Below, in pieces: positions 10,277 to 19,242 of a stretch of 64,000 nt of DNA. A program made the translations under genes and the position numbers. Within the stretch, counting starts at the first letter, position 1, and every line of letters starts with the position of its first letter. The DNA is from CAIJMU01 sp035530275 (GTDB lineage: Bacteria; Spirochaetota; Spirochaetia; Treponematales; Rectinemataceae), in the NCBI GenBank assembly GCA_035530275.1, contig DATKVC010000013.1, positions 124,001 through 188,000 of the forward strand, given 5' to 3'. The notes under the pieces are model-generated. The model ran no database searches and had not been told where the DNA came from. It saw only the letters and a list, made by a program, of their open reading frames with translations.

Positions 10277-11803
10277 TCAAAGCTCGAGACGCAACGAGGA
10301 TTCGACCGAGGCTTCGATTTTCGCCCGGCCGAGGGAGGCGGCGATGGAGGAAGCCCTTCCGCCGTCCGCAACTCCTTGTACCGTTATCGCCAGGTTTCGC
10401 GCTGCCGCGAAGCGAAGGCCAAGGTTGGCAGAAACGGCATAGGGATCGGGAACAGCGGCAAGGAATGGATTTTGTCTTTCCAAAACACAACGAGAGGTCA
10501 GGCTGAGCGCGAATAATCCAGGGATTCCGTCTGTAGCCAAACTGGCCTCGATGCCGAGTTTCAAGGCATCGGGAGGACTGTAGGCGAGGGAGGAGGGCAG
10601 GTTCTCGAAGACGGCGGCCCCCGCCTCCGCCCATTCAAGCCGCGCGATAGTCGATACGCCGAGGCGCAGGGCATCAAGCTCCCAGCGAAGAACCATGAGT
10701 CCGCCCAAGGCCGCCTCATCCTCCGCGTCTTCGCGGAGCAGATCGAGGCGAAGCGAAAGGGGAAGGCCGTTCCCACCCTCTCCTTCGATCCTGAACCGGA
10801 GTCTCCGGGAAAGGCACGGCCGAGCATCTCCGACCCCCTCCCTCGCATCGATCAATTCTCGGATGCCGAGCCTGAGCCCGTTGCCTAGGCCGAAACTGAA
10901 ATCGACTTTGCCTCGAGCCAGCAGGCCCACGTCTCCGTCGATCGCATGAAAGCGGGGAGAGCGCATGGCGAGGGAAAGGGCGAGTACTTCGCCATTCCTG
11001 CTTTCGGCCGCATCCAGCCGAAAGGCCAGGCCGCTGCCTGCGTCGATCGAGGTAGAGGCGCCGAGAGCGAAATTTATCCGCGAATTGCCCCTGGGGGATG
11101 CGAAAAATAGTGCCGCGACGGTCCGTTGCCATTCGCCCGCGGGCATCGCGTCGTACCAGGACTCGGCTGCCCCGGCTCCCTGCGAACGACCTGCCCCGAC
11201 AGAGAGCCCCGCGAGGGCCGATCCGAGGGGAAGGCTTGCCCGGAGGCCCGTGACAAGGGAATGGGGCGGTCGATCGTCGACAAGGCTCGGTTCGGCAAAA
11301 ATCGACAAGGTTTCGGCATCGCCGGCGCCCCTTTTCTCGACGGCGAAGAAGCTCAGGGCCGAGGTTCCCAGAATGAGCCCCCCGAGGGTCGAGTCCAGGG
11401 ATGGATCAGGCTTCCCGGCCATGGCTCCGAATGCCGGCAGTTCGGCGACGAGTGGATCGAGGATGAGGGCAAGGCCTCCGTCGGGACGGAGCGCGCCGAA
11501 GGAGAAGTGCGTCGATTTGTCCCTCACGAGGCCGAAGGAGAATTTCCCCGAATAGCCGGCTTGGTCGAAGGCCCGGGTCAGATCCGTCGAAGCAGAGTCC
11601 GCCTCGCCCCGTACTTCGAATGCAAAGGCTGAATCCGGTGCAAGAAGGATTGCCCGCAGCTCCGCGCCTCGATCCGAAAGCCCGAGGCTAAGCTCGAGTT
11701 CGGCCGGATTCGCACTCAACGGAAGGAGCCTAGAAGCGAAAACCAGAAGGGCGAGCACTCGAAAGGCAAGGGCCTTCCGGCCCTGGAATGAGGTCGGAAC
11801 CAT
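10277..11803 (-). CDS. Secreted beta-rich protein, probably outer-membrane barrel
   Basis: 508 residues with an N-terminal signal peptide (about residues 13-31, ending LPLSA). The rest is a succession of alternating hydrophobic/polar strands rich in Leu, Ala, Gly and Ser with very few Cys, the look of an outer-membrane beta-barrel; the last residues (SSLRLEL) end in a strand. I do not recognise a family. No clear ribosome site precedes the ATG. It is divergent from the glutaredoxin gene, and 110 bp separate it from pncA downstream, which holds a GC-rich palindrome but no obvious promoter, so co-transcription with pncA-pncB is possible. Confidence 0.7.
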   Translation of the reverse strand: MVPTSFQGRKALAFRVLALLVFASRLLPLSANPAELELSLGLSDRGAELRAILLAPDSAFAFEVRGEADSASTDLTRAFDQAGYSGKFSFGLVRDKSTHFSFGALRPDGGLALILDPLVAELPAFGAMAGKPDPSLDSTLGGLILGTSALSFFAVEKRGAGDAETLSIFAEPSLVDDRPPHSLVTGLRASLPLGSALAGLSVGAGRSQGAGAAESWYDAMPAGEWQRTVAALFFASPRGNSRINFALGASTSIDAGSGLAFRLDAAESRNGEVLALSLAMRSPRFHAIDGDVGLLARGKVDFSFGLGNGLRLGIRELIDAREGVGDARPCLSRRLRFRIEGEGGNGLPLSLRLDLLREDAEDEAALGGLMVLRWELDALRLGVSTIARLEWAEAGAAVFENLPSSLAYSPPDALKLGIEASLATDGIPGLFALSLTSRCVLERQNPFLAAVPDPYAVSANLGLRFAAARNLAITVQGVADGGRASSIAASLGRAKIEASVESSLRLEL

Positions 11804-11842
11804 ACGATAAGAACGCCGGAACCGATCCGAGCTGCTTCAATC

Positions 11843-11871
11843 TTGACAGAATCTTAGATACATAGTATTTT
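11843..11871 (+). promoter_or_regulatory. Sigma-70-type promoter for glutaredoxin gene
   Basis: TTGACA at 11843-11848 and TATTTT at 11866-11871 with 17 bp between them, in a locally AT-rich stretch. A transcript from here has a leader of about 23 nt carrying AGGAGG before the ATG at 11901. Confidence 0.65.
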
Positions 11872-11900
11872 TCTAATATATTCATTTCTAGGAGGCTCCG

Positions 11901-12134
11901 ATGGCCGTCAGCATTTACACGACCCCTACCTGCAGCTATTGCCGATTGGCGAAAGACTGGTTCCGCAAGGAGGGTATTTCTTTTACCGAATACGATGTAT
12001 CCCGCGATCAGCACAAGGCAGAGGAAATGGTCCACAAGTCGGGCCAGATGGGCGTGCCCGTCATCGATGTCCACGGGCGCATCATAGTCGGCTTCAATCA
12101 GCCCGAAATCGAAAGGGCCCTTCACCGCCCCTGA
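11901..12134 (+). CDS. Glutaredoxin-like protein
   Basis: 77 residues, the normal size for a short glutaredoxin/NrdH-type thiol oxidoreductase. The active site is C11-S-Y-C14, and the cis-Pro loop (GVPVIDVHG) and the following IIVGF strand are intact. It reduces disulfides using glutathione or a thioredoxin reductase; which donor cannot be told from sequence. A perfect AGGAGG site lies 7 bases before the ATG. It has its own promoter and a stem-loop downstream, so it is probably monocistronic. Confidence 0.92.
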   Translation: MAVSIYTTPTCSYCRLAKDWFRKEGISFTEYDVSRDQHKAEEMVHKSGQMGVPVIDVHGRIIVGFNQPEIERALHRP

Positions 12135-12149
12135 TCACCCCCTCTCCTC

Positions 12150-12205
12150 AAACGAAGGCTAGGTCGGCGCCGCGGCGCTGCCGCCCCGAGAAGCCTTCGT
12201 TTCCC
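12150..12205 (+). terminator. Stem-loop after glutaredoxin gene
   Basis: An 11-bp perfect outer stem, AAACGAAGGCT (12150-12160) with AGCCTTCGTTT (12192-12202), encloses a GC-rich palindromic interior. Only three T residues end the right arm, so as an intrinsic terminator it is moderate. Confidence 0.55.
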
Positions 12206-12271
12206 CAGGCCTTTACCTGATCCGTGGCTCCCCATTATGTTTCCCTCGTCGCACGAGGCGACGGAGGAATA

Positions 12272-13060
12272 ATGAACCAGGATCAGGTGAAGGAGCTCCT
12301 CCTTCGCTGCGCCGACGCAGAAACCGAATTCTCCCTCGTCTTTTCGGGCAAGGAGAGTTCCCTCGTCAATGGGCTGTACAAACCGAAGAGCCGTGAAATC
12401 ATCCTCCACAATCGCAACTTCGGGTCCGATGACCAGCTGATCTACACCGCCCTCCACGAATACGCCCATCACCTCCACTGCGAGCGCAAGGGCTTCGCCA
12501 TTTCCGGGAGGGCTCATACCAACGAGTTTTGGGGCATTTTCCACGACCTCCTCGTCACGGCCGAAGAGCAGAAACTCTACCGCAGCCCCTTCGACAGCGA
12601 GCCCGAATTCATCGATCTCACGCAAAAGATCCGGGAATCCTGCATGGCCGAAAACGGACGGGTCATGCTCGAGTTCGGCAGGCTCCTCATCGAAGCCCAG
12701 ACTCTCTGCGAGCGCTACAAGACGCGCTTCGAGGACTATCTCGACCGGGCCCTCGGCATCCCGAGAACGACGGCGGGCGCCGCGACCCGAGCGGCGACCT
12801 ACGCCATCGATCCGCAATTGGGCTGGGACGGCATGAAGCTGGCGGCAGGCATCAGGGATCCCCTTCTCCGGAACGAAGCCATCGCCTCCCTAAAAAGCGG
12901 CATGAGTCCGGCCGCCGTGCGCGCGAAGGTTTCCCCCACGCGACCCCCTGAGGATGTCGAAGAGAGGCTTCTCAAGGACAAGGCTCGGATCGAGAGGAGC
13001 ATCGCCCGGCTCGGCGAGGAACTCGAGGAAATCGACAAGCGCCTCGCCGAAATCGGGTAG
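12272..13060 (+). CDS. HEXXH-motif protein, possible metallopeptidase
   Basis: 262 residues from the ATG at 12272, chosen because GGAGGA lies 4 bases upstream; an in-frame ATG at 12224 lacks such a site. Residues H62-E63-Y64-A65-H66 form an HEXXH zinc motif in a helix (TALHEYAHHLH), preceded by a beta segment. A glutamate in the following region (about 45 residues on) could be the third ligand. The last 40 residues are a charged coiled coil. No signal peptide, so cytoplasmic. The family is not recognised; the motif suggests a zinc peptidase or an inactive relative. Confidence 0.65.
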   Translation: MNQDQVKELLLRCADAETEFSLVFSGKESSLVNGLYKPKSREIILHNRNFGSDDQLIYTALHEYAHHLHCERKGFAISGRAHTNEFWGIFHDLLVTAEEQKLYRSPFDSEPEFIDLTQKIRESCMAENGRVMLEFGRLLIEAQTLCERYKTRFEDYLDRALGIPRTTAGAATRAATYAIDPQLGWDGMKLAAGIRDPLLRNEAIASLKSGMSPAAVRAKVSPTRPPEDVEERLLKDKARIERSIARLGEELEEIDKRLAEIG

Positions 13061-13085
13061 GCTAACGCGGGGACTCTCCCGCCTC

Positions 13086-13835
13086 TCAATCGATACTACG
13101 GACGAGCATCACCGCATCGCCGGCCTCCGGTACGGCGACGAAAAGCTCGAGGTCACGGGAATACCAGCGATGCGATCCGGTGGCCATCAGGGCTACCCAT
13201 TCCCCCTCCCGGAGAATCGGCTCGGAAGCGAAGGGGCTTTCGGCTATCCATGGTCCGCCCGGCGGGAGGGCGAGTTCGCGCATGGCCCCCGAAATAAGGA
13301 AATCGCTCCTGAAAGTTCTCTCGCGAATGGCGAGGGCCACCCGCGCTGGATCGACCAGCCAGGGATCGGAAAGCCTCGCTCGTGCCTCGAGGTCGAGGCG
13401 CGCAAGATCGATGCCATGCCCCTCGCCCGCATTGTCGAGAGCGAGGAGGACACTGGCCGTCCAACCCTCGAACCAACGGATCTTGAGAAAGGGCGCAGGC
13501 CTCGACCCGGAAGAAAAGGTCAGATCATCGGGCCACAGGGCTCCGGCCGGGCGTAAAGGCCGCCCCCTGTACCAGGCTTCCACGATAATCGCCCTCCGGA
13601 GACCTTGGGGAAGTTTGATCGCTCGCGATTCACCCGGGGAAGCGAACTCGCGCCTTTTGTCTCCCGCCGAGTCGCGCCAGACCAGCACAAGCTCTATACC
13701 GGCGAGTCCTGCCCAGGCAGGCGGTATTGAGGGAATCACGACATCGACCGAAGAAAGATCGAGACCGGCCAGCGAACAGGAGGCGGAAAGGGCGGCCGCC
13801 AACAGGGAAAGGCCAATGCAGCGTGACTGCGTCAT
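13086..13835 (-). CDS. Putative lipoprotein, unknown
   Basis: 249 residues. The N-terminus has a short hydrophobic stretch ending LSASC (C20), an acceptable relaxed lipobox of the spirochaetal kind, so the protein is probably lipid-anchored. The rest is mixed with many Trp and Arg residues; no domain recognised. It is transcribed alone, divergent from the gene at 13958 and convergent with the gene ending 13060. Confidence 0.65.
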   Translation of the reverse strand: MTQSRCIGLSLLAAALSASCSLAGLDLSSVDVVIPSIPPAWAGLAGIELVLVWRDSAGDKRREFASPGESRAIKLPQGLRRAIIVEAWYRGRPLRPAGALWPDDLTFSSGSRPAPFLKIRWFEGWTASVLLALDNAGEGHGIDLARLDLEARARLSDPWLVDPARVALAIRERTFRSDFLISGAMRELALPPGGPWIAESPFASEPILREGEWVALMATGSHRWYSRDLELFVAVPEAGDAVMLVRSID

Positions 13836-13922
13836 GGAATGCCAACGCCTGGGGCGCCCGGGGACGATTCAAGCGGAAGACGGGAATATTCTATTCCGGA
13901 CGGCACATGGCCGCCCGCGGAC

Positions 13923-13960
13923 TTGCCCAAAGCATCCTTCTCACCGATAATGCCGCCATG
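13923..13960 (+). promoter_or_regulatory. Promoter giving a leaderless mRNA
   Basis: TTGCCC (13923-13928), 17 bp, GATAAT (13946-13951), then 6 nt and the ATG at 13958. No ribosome site is present. Transcription would start at or next to the A of the ATG. Confidence 0.6.
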
Positions 13961-15373
13961 GCAGAGGAGCAGACCTTCGTCCATCGACTCGAGAGCGCGC
14001 TCGAAACCAAACGCGCGAGCCTGGACCGGAACGAGCTCACCCGGCTCAAGGAAGGCTGGAAGCTCTTCCAGGCGTCGTTCCACGGCATCTCCAACGTGTT
14101 GCTCAAAAAAGGGGTCATCCACGAGGACCCCTACAAGTACGAATTGAAGATCTCCGACGTCCAGAACCCGCAGGACACCCCCTTCCTGGAGTCCGAGAGG
14201 GCCGAGCAGATGAGCCTCCGCATCTCCCAGTTCGAGGCCTACACCGAATTCCTTATCAATTATTACCAATTCGATACGGATTTCATAACGATCGGGAGGA
14301 TCAAGCGCCTCCTCGCCTTCGTGAAGTATTTCAATTTCACCTCCTTCCAGGAGACGAGCACCGCCCCGAGCACGCGCGGCCTGGCCGAGCTCGTCGGGCT
14401 CGTCCGCAAGGGCAACGATCCCATGTCGAGCGGCATCCTCAGCGAAGCGATCGGCCAGCTCGAGCGTTCCACGCGAGACATCCTCGCCTGCCTCAAGGCC
14501 GTCTCGGAATTCCAGCGCGAGGCCTACAAGGTGGAGGTCCGCACCCTCGTGATGCCCGGGCTCGCCATCGACGCCGAGTTCGGGACGAAACACCGCGAGG
14601 AGGCGCTCCGCAAGGTCAAGTCTAAATTCGCCGAGGTCGCCGGGGACCGCCCCTATTACCCGGAACTCGTCTCCGAGATCCTCGACGAGGACTGCGCTCC
14701 GGACGGGGAGTCGCGGCGGGCCGAACTCCTCCGCAAGCTCGCCGTCACGGAGGAGAAAAAGACCACCAAGGCGCAGTCGAAATCCTACAAGGCGATCATC
14801 ATCGACGGCATCAGGATCCTGGCCGGGGCGGGCACGCAGCTCGAAGACTGCGTCCTCAAACTCTCATCGAATTCGGCGATCATCCAGTCCGTCGAGCGCG
14901 GGCTCTTCGTCCAGCTCAGGAAGATGATGCGCAAGCTGTTCGGCGGGGGCGAGGGCAAACTGGTCTACGACGTCCCCGTCGTCGATCCCCTCACGGGGGA
15001 GAAACGCAGCGAGAGCATCGAATTCGGAACCTTCATCGAGGAGGGGATCAGGCGCGCCAGGCTCCTCACCTCCCTCCTCCAACGCAACGGTCCGACGATG
15101 CAACGCCTCGAATCCGCCCCCGACGACCACGCCTTCAAATTCCTCGAGCGCAATCTCGAGGAACTCCAGCGGATGATCCGCAAGCTCAACGCCCTCGACG
15201 ACTATTTCAAGTCGATCTTTCCCGTCGAGGAAAAGGCAAAATTCCGGGGCATAAAATCTGAAATAACAACTATAAAGAATTGTATCATCAAGTCCAACCA
15301 AAAGAAGCACGAGTTCCACGCCCAAGTCGAGGAGGAGGAGCAGCTCCGCCGCCTCGGCGTACGTTCCGAGTGA
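13958..15373 (+). CDS. Conserved-looking alpha-helical cytoplasmic protein, unknown
   Basis: 471 residues from the ATG at 13958, supported by a promoter whose -10 box is 6 nt upstream; two earlier in-frame ATGs (13727, 13907) would put the promoter inside the gene. The protein is strongly helical and charged, has no signal peptide or membrane helix, and includes several coiled-coil-like stretches (about residues 1-40, 385-471). Motif-like segments include NYYQFDTDFITIGRIKRLL and LVMPGLAID. I do not recognise a family. Codon use and composition match the neighbours, so it is a core rather than acquired gene. It heads a block with a peptide-binding protein, 10 bp downstream. Confidence 0.75.
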   Translation: MAEEQTFVHRLESALETKRASLDRNELTRLKEGWKLFQASFHGISNVLLKKGVIHEDPYKYELKISDVQNPQDTPFLESERAEQMSLRISQFEAYTEFLINYYQFDTDFITIGRIKRLLAFVKYFNFTSFQETSTAPSTRGLAELVGLVRKGNDPMSSGILSEAIGQLERSTRDILACLKAVSEFQREAYKVEVRTLVMPGLAIDAEFGTKHREEALRKVKSKFAEVAGDRPYYPELVSEILDEDCAPDGESRRAELLRKLAVTEEKKTTKAQSKSYKAIIIDGIRILAGAGTQLEDCVLKLSSNSAIIQSVERGLFVQLRKMMRKLFGGGEGKLVYDVPVVDPLTGEKRSESIEFGTFIEEGIRRARLLTSLLQRNGPTMQRLESAPDDHAFKFLERNLEELQRMIRKLNALDDYFKSIFPVEEKAKFRGIKSEITTIKNCIIKSNQKKHEFHAQVEEEEQLRRLGVRSE

Positions 15374-15383
15374 AGGAAGTCCG

Positions 15384-17009
15384 ATGAACAGACCGAGAAC
15401 AGCAATCCTTGTCCTTTTCGCCCTCGCCGTCGCGGGCATGGCTACGGCCCAGACGCCCGCCCCCGCCGAGAAGCGCGATTTCGTCGTCGCGTTCAACGCC
15501 GTCGACATCAATTTCGATCCCCACCATTCCATATACGCCTCGGAGGCCCAGCTCTTCACGGCGATCTACGAGGGTCTCTTCACCTACGATCCCTCGAGCC
15601 TCGAGCCCATCAAGGCCGCATGCTCGGACTGGAATGTCTCGAAGGACGACCTGACCTATACCTTCACCATCCGTGACGATGCGAAATGGTCCGACGGCAC
15701 GCCCCTCCTCGCCGCCGACTTCCGCAACGCCTGGCTCCGTGCCCTCGCCCCCGCCGAAAAGGCCGACTACGCGTCCTTCTTCGACGTCATCGAAGGCGCG
15801 AAGGCCTTCAGGCTCGGAAAGAGCGTCGATCCCTCGACCGTAGGCATATCGACGGAGGGTGACCGCACGCTCGTGGTCAAGCTCGCCTCGCCCGCCGCCT
15901 ATTTCACGCGGCTCCTCTGCCATCACGCCTTCTCCCCTATCCATCCCTCGATGCTCGGCGTCCACGACTGGTCCACGGTCGCGAACATCCCCGTAGATGG
16001 CCCCTTCACCATAGCCTCGCGATCCAAGGACGAAATCGTCCTGGCGAAAAACCCGCAATATTGGGACGCGGCGAACGTCCCCCTGCCCGGCATCCGCGTC
16101 ATGCTGACGGACGACGACGACAAGGTGACCCGCCTCTTCGATAACGGCGGAATCGATTGGCTCGCCGGGCCCATGAATCTCGACAAACTCCTCTCGCGCG
16201 ACGCTATCCACGCCGGCGCGATGTTCGGCACCCAGTATTGGTACTTCGATTGCGGAACCGCCCCCTTCGACTCGCCCGACCTGCGCGAGGCCCTCGCCCT
16301 CCTCCTGCCCTGGAAGGACATTCGGTCGACCGACAGCTACCTCAACCCCGCCGAGACCCTCGTGCTCCCCCTCGCCGGCTACACCGAGGCGAAGGGCATT
16401 TCCGCGACCGATGAGGCCAAGGCCATGGATCTGCTGGCGAAGAGCGGCCATGCCGGCGGCGCCGGAGTACCGACGATATCCATTGCCATACCCTCGGGGG
16501 CGGACGACGCCGTGCGCGTTTCGGGTCTCATGAAAAGCGCCTGGGAAAAGGCGGGCCTCAAGGTAGAGGTCACGACGATTCCCGCAGCGGGATATTTCGA
16601 CGCGGTGCGGCAGAAGACGGGGAGCTCCCCCTACACCCTCGCCCTCACCACCTGGATCGGCGACTTCGCCGATCCCCTCGCCTTCCTGCAGATGTGGGAA
16701 AGCGATTCCAATCTCAACGACGCCAAGTACCACGATCCCGAATACGACAGCCTCCTCGCCGCGTCTTCCTCGCTCGAGGGGGAAAAACGCTTCTCCGCCC
16801 TCGCCAAGGCCGAGACGAGGCTCCTGACGGGGGCCGCATGTCTGCCCCTCCACTACAGCATCGCCCTCAACGTGATCGATACGGACACGATCGGCGGCTG
16901 GCATGAAAACGCACTCGATATCCATCCCTTCAAGAGCATTTCCATCGGGGAGGCCCGGATCAGGCCGGGCGTCGTCCTCGCACCTTCCACGATGGAACGA
17001 GGTTCATGA
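15384..17009 (+). CDS. Oligopeptide-type ABC substrate-binding protein
   Basis: 541 residues, the usual OppA size. A signal peptide (residues 1-22, ending GMATAQ) lacks a lipobox Cys, so the protein is probably soluble in the periplasm. The family signature is clear: FDPHHSIYASEAQLFTAIYEGL, then DLTYTFTIRDDAKWSDGTPLLAADF. The C-terminal lobe has the TWIGDFADPLAFLQMWES segment that lines the ligand cleft. No permease gene accompanies it here, so it is an orphan binding protein that may feed the opp permease encoded further along or another importer. A site (GAAGGAAG) precedes the ATG. Confidence 0.9.
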   Translation: MNRPRTAILVLFALAVAGMATAQTPAPAEKRDFVVAFNAVDINFDPHHSIYASEAQLFTAIYEGLFTYDPSSLEPIKAACSDWNVSKDDLTYTFTIRDDAKWSDGTPLLAADFRNAWLRALAPAEKADYASFFDVIEGAKAFRLGKSVDPSTVGISTEGDRTLVVKLASPAAYFTRLLCHHAFSPIHPSMLGVHDWSTVANIPVDGPFTIASRSKDEIVLAKNPQYWDAANVPLPGIRVMLTDDDDKVTRLFDNGGIDWLAGPMNLDKLLSRDAIHAGAMFGTQYWYFDCGTAPFDSPDLREALALLLPWKDIRSTDSYLNPAETLVLPLAGYTEAKGISATDEAKAMDLLAKSGHAGGAGVPTISIAIPSGADDAVRVSGLMKSAWEKAGLKVEVTTIPAAGYFDAVRQKTGSSPYTLALTTWIGDFADPLAFLQMWESDSNLNDAKYHDPEYDSLLAASSSLEGEKRFSALAKAETRLLTGAACLPLHYSIALNVIDTDTIGGWHENALDIHPFKSISIGEARIRPGVVLAPSTMERGS

Positions 17010-17971
17010 GGCGCTTCCTTTCCGGCATCCTGTACCTTCTCATAGGGCTGCCGATAACCTTCTCCGGTCTCCTGGCCCTTTCGCTTCGGCCCTGGGCCTT
17101 CGACAAGACCTTTTACTCGAGGGCGATCGACGACGAGAGGCTCTGGACGGCCCTTCGCTCCCCAACCGCGCTGAAGGGCGCGCCGGACAAGGTCGAGATC
17201 GGGGGTTTTACCTTCTCCGGGCCGGCCCTCTACAGCGCACTGCAGAGGCATCTCCCCGAGGCCGCACTCAAATCCTTCGCGACCGACGCCGTCGATTCCC
17301 TCATTAGCGTCTCCGACGAGGGCAAGCCAGCGGCGGCGCTGGACCTTCGGCCGCTCAAGTCGACCTTGACGAGAGATTCAGCGGCCATTGCGGCCGATTA
17401 TTTCGCTGACTTGCCCAAAGGCGATCGGAGGGGCGTGCTGACCGATTTCAGGACTCAGCCGCCCGGAACTTCGAGCGCCTCGCTCGCCAAGCAGGGCAGC
17501 GAGGCCTTCGCGAGCGTAATCGCCACGATCCCCGATTCGGTAAACCCTAAAATACAAAGTGGTTCCATCATCCTCGGCGATCCTCACAGGGTTTCCCCAA
17601 AGGCCTCGCTCGATCGCCTGGCCACCACGGGGCTCGCCGCGAGCGCCGCCCTCCTTCTCGGATTGGGCTTCCTCGGCGGCGGTGGCATAGGCCGCTCCCT
17701 CGCGCGAACGGGGAAATTCCTCATCATCCCGTCAGCCCTCGTCCTCGCGGCTGGAATAGCGCTCTCCATCCCCGGCGCCCCAATCGTCCTTTCGATCGCC
17801 GCCAAGGCCCAGGCGACCTCTGACCTCGGCTTTCTCCAAGCGATCGGCGGCTGGTTGAGTTCCTGGCTCGGGGTCGCGGCGCGGAGCTTCTTTATCGTCG
17901 GCCTCTCCGGCATCTCGATCGGGGCCCTCCTCGCTTCCGTGCGGCGCATCCTCGAACCGCGCGAGTACTGA
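17006..17971 (+). CDS. Membrane protein with periplasmic domain, unknown
   Basis: 321 residues; start overlaps the upstream stop (ATGA). One N-terminal membrane helix, a periplasmic domain of about 170 residues, then three C-terminal helices (about residues 208-230, 238-260 and 285-310). I do not recognise the family. The coupling to the peptide-binding protein suggests a membrane partner of that protein, but the topology does not resemble an ABC permease because no EAA loop is visible. Confidence 0.65.
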   Translation: MRRFLSGILYLLIGLPITFSGLLALSLRPWAFDKTFYSRAIDDERLWTALRSPTALKGAPDKVEIGGFTFSGPALYSALQRHLPEAALKSFATDAVDSLISVSDEGKPAAALDLRPLKSTLTRDSAAIAADYFADLPKGDRRGVLTDFRTQPPGTSSASLAKQGSEAFASVIATIPDSVNPKIQSGSIILGDPHRVSPKASLDRLATTGLAASAALLLGLGFLGGGGIGRSLARTGKFLIIPSALVLAAGIALSIPGAPIVLSIAAKAQATSDLGFLQAIGGWLSSWLGVAARSFFIVGLSGISIGALLASVRRILEPREY

Positions 17972-17986
17972 CAACCCGGAGACGAC

Positions 17987-19108
17987 GTGCGCGACGAACT
18001 CGACGACAACGCCCATTTGCTCAGGAATCTCGGGTTCCCCCTCCTCGAGGTCCACCACCCCTTCAATCATTTCGATTTCGCCAAACCGGGCAGGCGCGTC
18101 CTTGTCGTGGGCCCCATGGGTTCAGGCAAGACCGAATATTCGGCGAGGCTCTGGCGCGACAGCCTCGTCGCGCGCCGCAAGGACGGCGCCGCCGCGAGGG
18201 AGACCCTCACCGCGGGGGCCGACCGGCGTAGGGTCTTCGTGGTAAGACAGGCCCTCGATTCCAGCCGCTTCCCCGACTACCCCCCCGACGCCCTCGCCTA
18301 TCGAGGCGGCTACGAACGCTGCGGGTCGAGCATCGGTCAGGCACGCGATTCCTTTTCCCTGGAGACCCTCCTCGCGGAGAATCCCGATGCCGGAACCTGG
18401 ATCATCGACGAGGCTTCCTTCTTCGACGAGCGGATCGCCTATCTCATGAAGAACGAATCGGAGCAGCGAGGCCTCGTATTCGTCTGCCCGACCCTCGTCC
18501 TCAATTTCAGGCGGGAGATATTCAACCAGACGGCGCGGCTCCTCCTCGAGACGGCAACCGACGTCTTTCCGTTGACCGCCTACTGCGAACACGAGGAATG
18601 CCTCGCCGATTCTTTGTATACGTATCGTTATTATCTCGTCGACGGGCGGGAATGTCCGGCCTTGTATTTCGATCCCCTCATCATCATCGGGGGCGACCGC
18701 ACCAAGGACGACGGGCGAGAGCCGAATTACTGCACGCGTTGCGACCGTCACCACAGGCTCCCCGGCAAGGAATACGCCTATCTCACGCTCAAGCCCCTCG
18801 GGGAACGAGCGGCGCGCGGCGATATCGAGCCCCTCCTCGCGGAATTAAACGCCCTGTCCGGCGATGTCGATTCCTCGCGGCTAGCGGCCTCCCTCCGCGG
18901 ACGGGCAGATTCGACGCAAGGATCCGACCCCGTCGATCTCAATGCCCTCCTGGTTCCCTGCATCGCGGAGAGAGCCCTCGTCTATCTCTATGCCGAACAG
19001 AATCTGCTTTCAATCGAGCAACTCAAGCGGGTAGTAGGTGATCTAGGACTCGATGTGGATTTTCTTTCCCGCCGTCTCGTCGACAATCGCCGCCCGGTCG
19101 AGTTCTGA
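17987..19108 (+). CDS. Thymidine-kinase-like P-loop protein, extended form
   Basis: 373 residues from a GTG. Walker A is GPMGSGKTEYSARLW (G42-T49), the Walker B/active-site strand is WIIDEASFFDE, and FVCPTLVLNFRREIFNQT matches the thymidine kinase strand ahead of the zinc site. Two Cys pairs follow, in CEHEEC and CTRC(DRHH), in the place of the zinc-binding loop of TK1-type enzymes. TK1 proteins are about 190-210 residues, so this protein has a long insertion between Walker A and B, a wider spacing between the zinc pairs and an extra 130-residue C-terminal domain. It may phosphorylate deoxythymidine, but the glycine in GPMGSGKT and the insertions leave the substrate open. Confidence 0.7.
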   Translation: MRDELDDNAHLLRNLGFPLLEVHHPFNHFDFAKPGRRVLVVGPMGSGKTEYSARLWRDSLVARRKDGAAARETLTAGADRRRVFVVRQALDSSRFPDYPPDALAYRGGYERCGSSIGQARDSFSLETLLAENPDAGTWIIDEASFFDERIAYLMKNESEQRGLVFVCPTLVLNFRREIFNQTARLLLETATDVFPLTAYCEHEECLADSLYTYRYYLVDGRECPALYFDPLIIIGGDRTKDDGREPNYCTRCDRHHRLPGKEYAYLTLKPLGERAARGDIEPLLAELNALSGDVDSSRLAASLRGRADSTQGSDPVDLNALLVPCIAERALVYLYAEQNLLSIEQLKRVVGDLGLDVDFLSRRLVDNRRPVEF

Positions 19109-19143
19109 ACCCGGCCCGAAGGGCCAATCCCTTGCAACACAAA

Positions 19144-19175
19144 CGGCCGATCCGGAATTTCTCCCGGATCGGCCG
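19144..19175. terminator. Perfect 12-bp stem-loop between convergent genes
   Basis: CGGCCGATCCGG (19144-19155) pairs perfectly with CCGGATCGGCCG (19164-19175) around an 8-nt loop. On the minus strand the stem is followed by TTTGTGTT, so it probably ends the MarR transcript; on the plus strand no T run follows. Confidence 0.6.
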
Positions 19176-19242
19176 CTCTATGCTCATCGCACTCGGTACC
19201 GCCGCAAAGCGGCGGATTACATTCCGAAGCTCGCGCCTTGTC

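Noticed and set aside
13727..13957. N-terminal extension of the 13958 gene
   Set aside because: The extra residues are Arg-rich and antisense to the lipoprotein gene, and the promoter lies inside the extension.
15384..17971. Complete second peptide ABC transporter
   Set aside because: Only the binding protein and a non-permease membrane protein are present.
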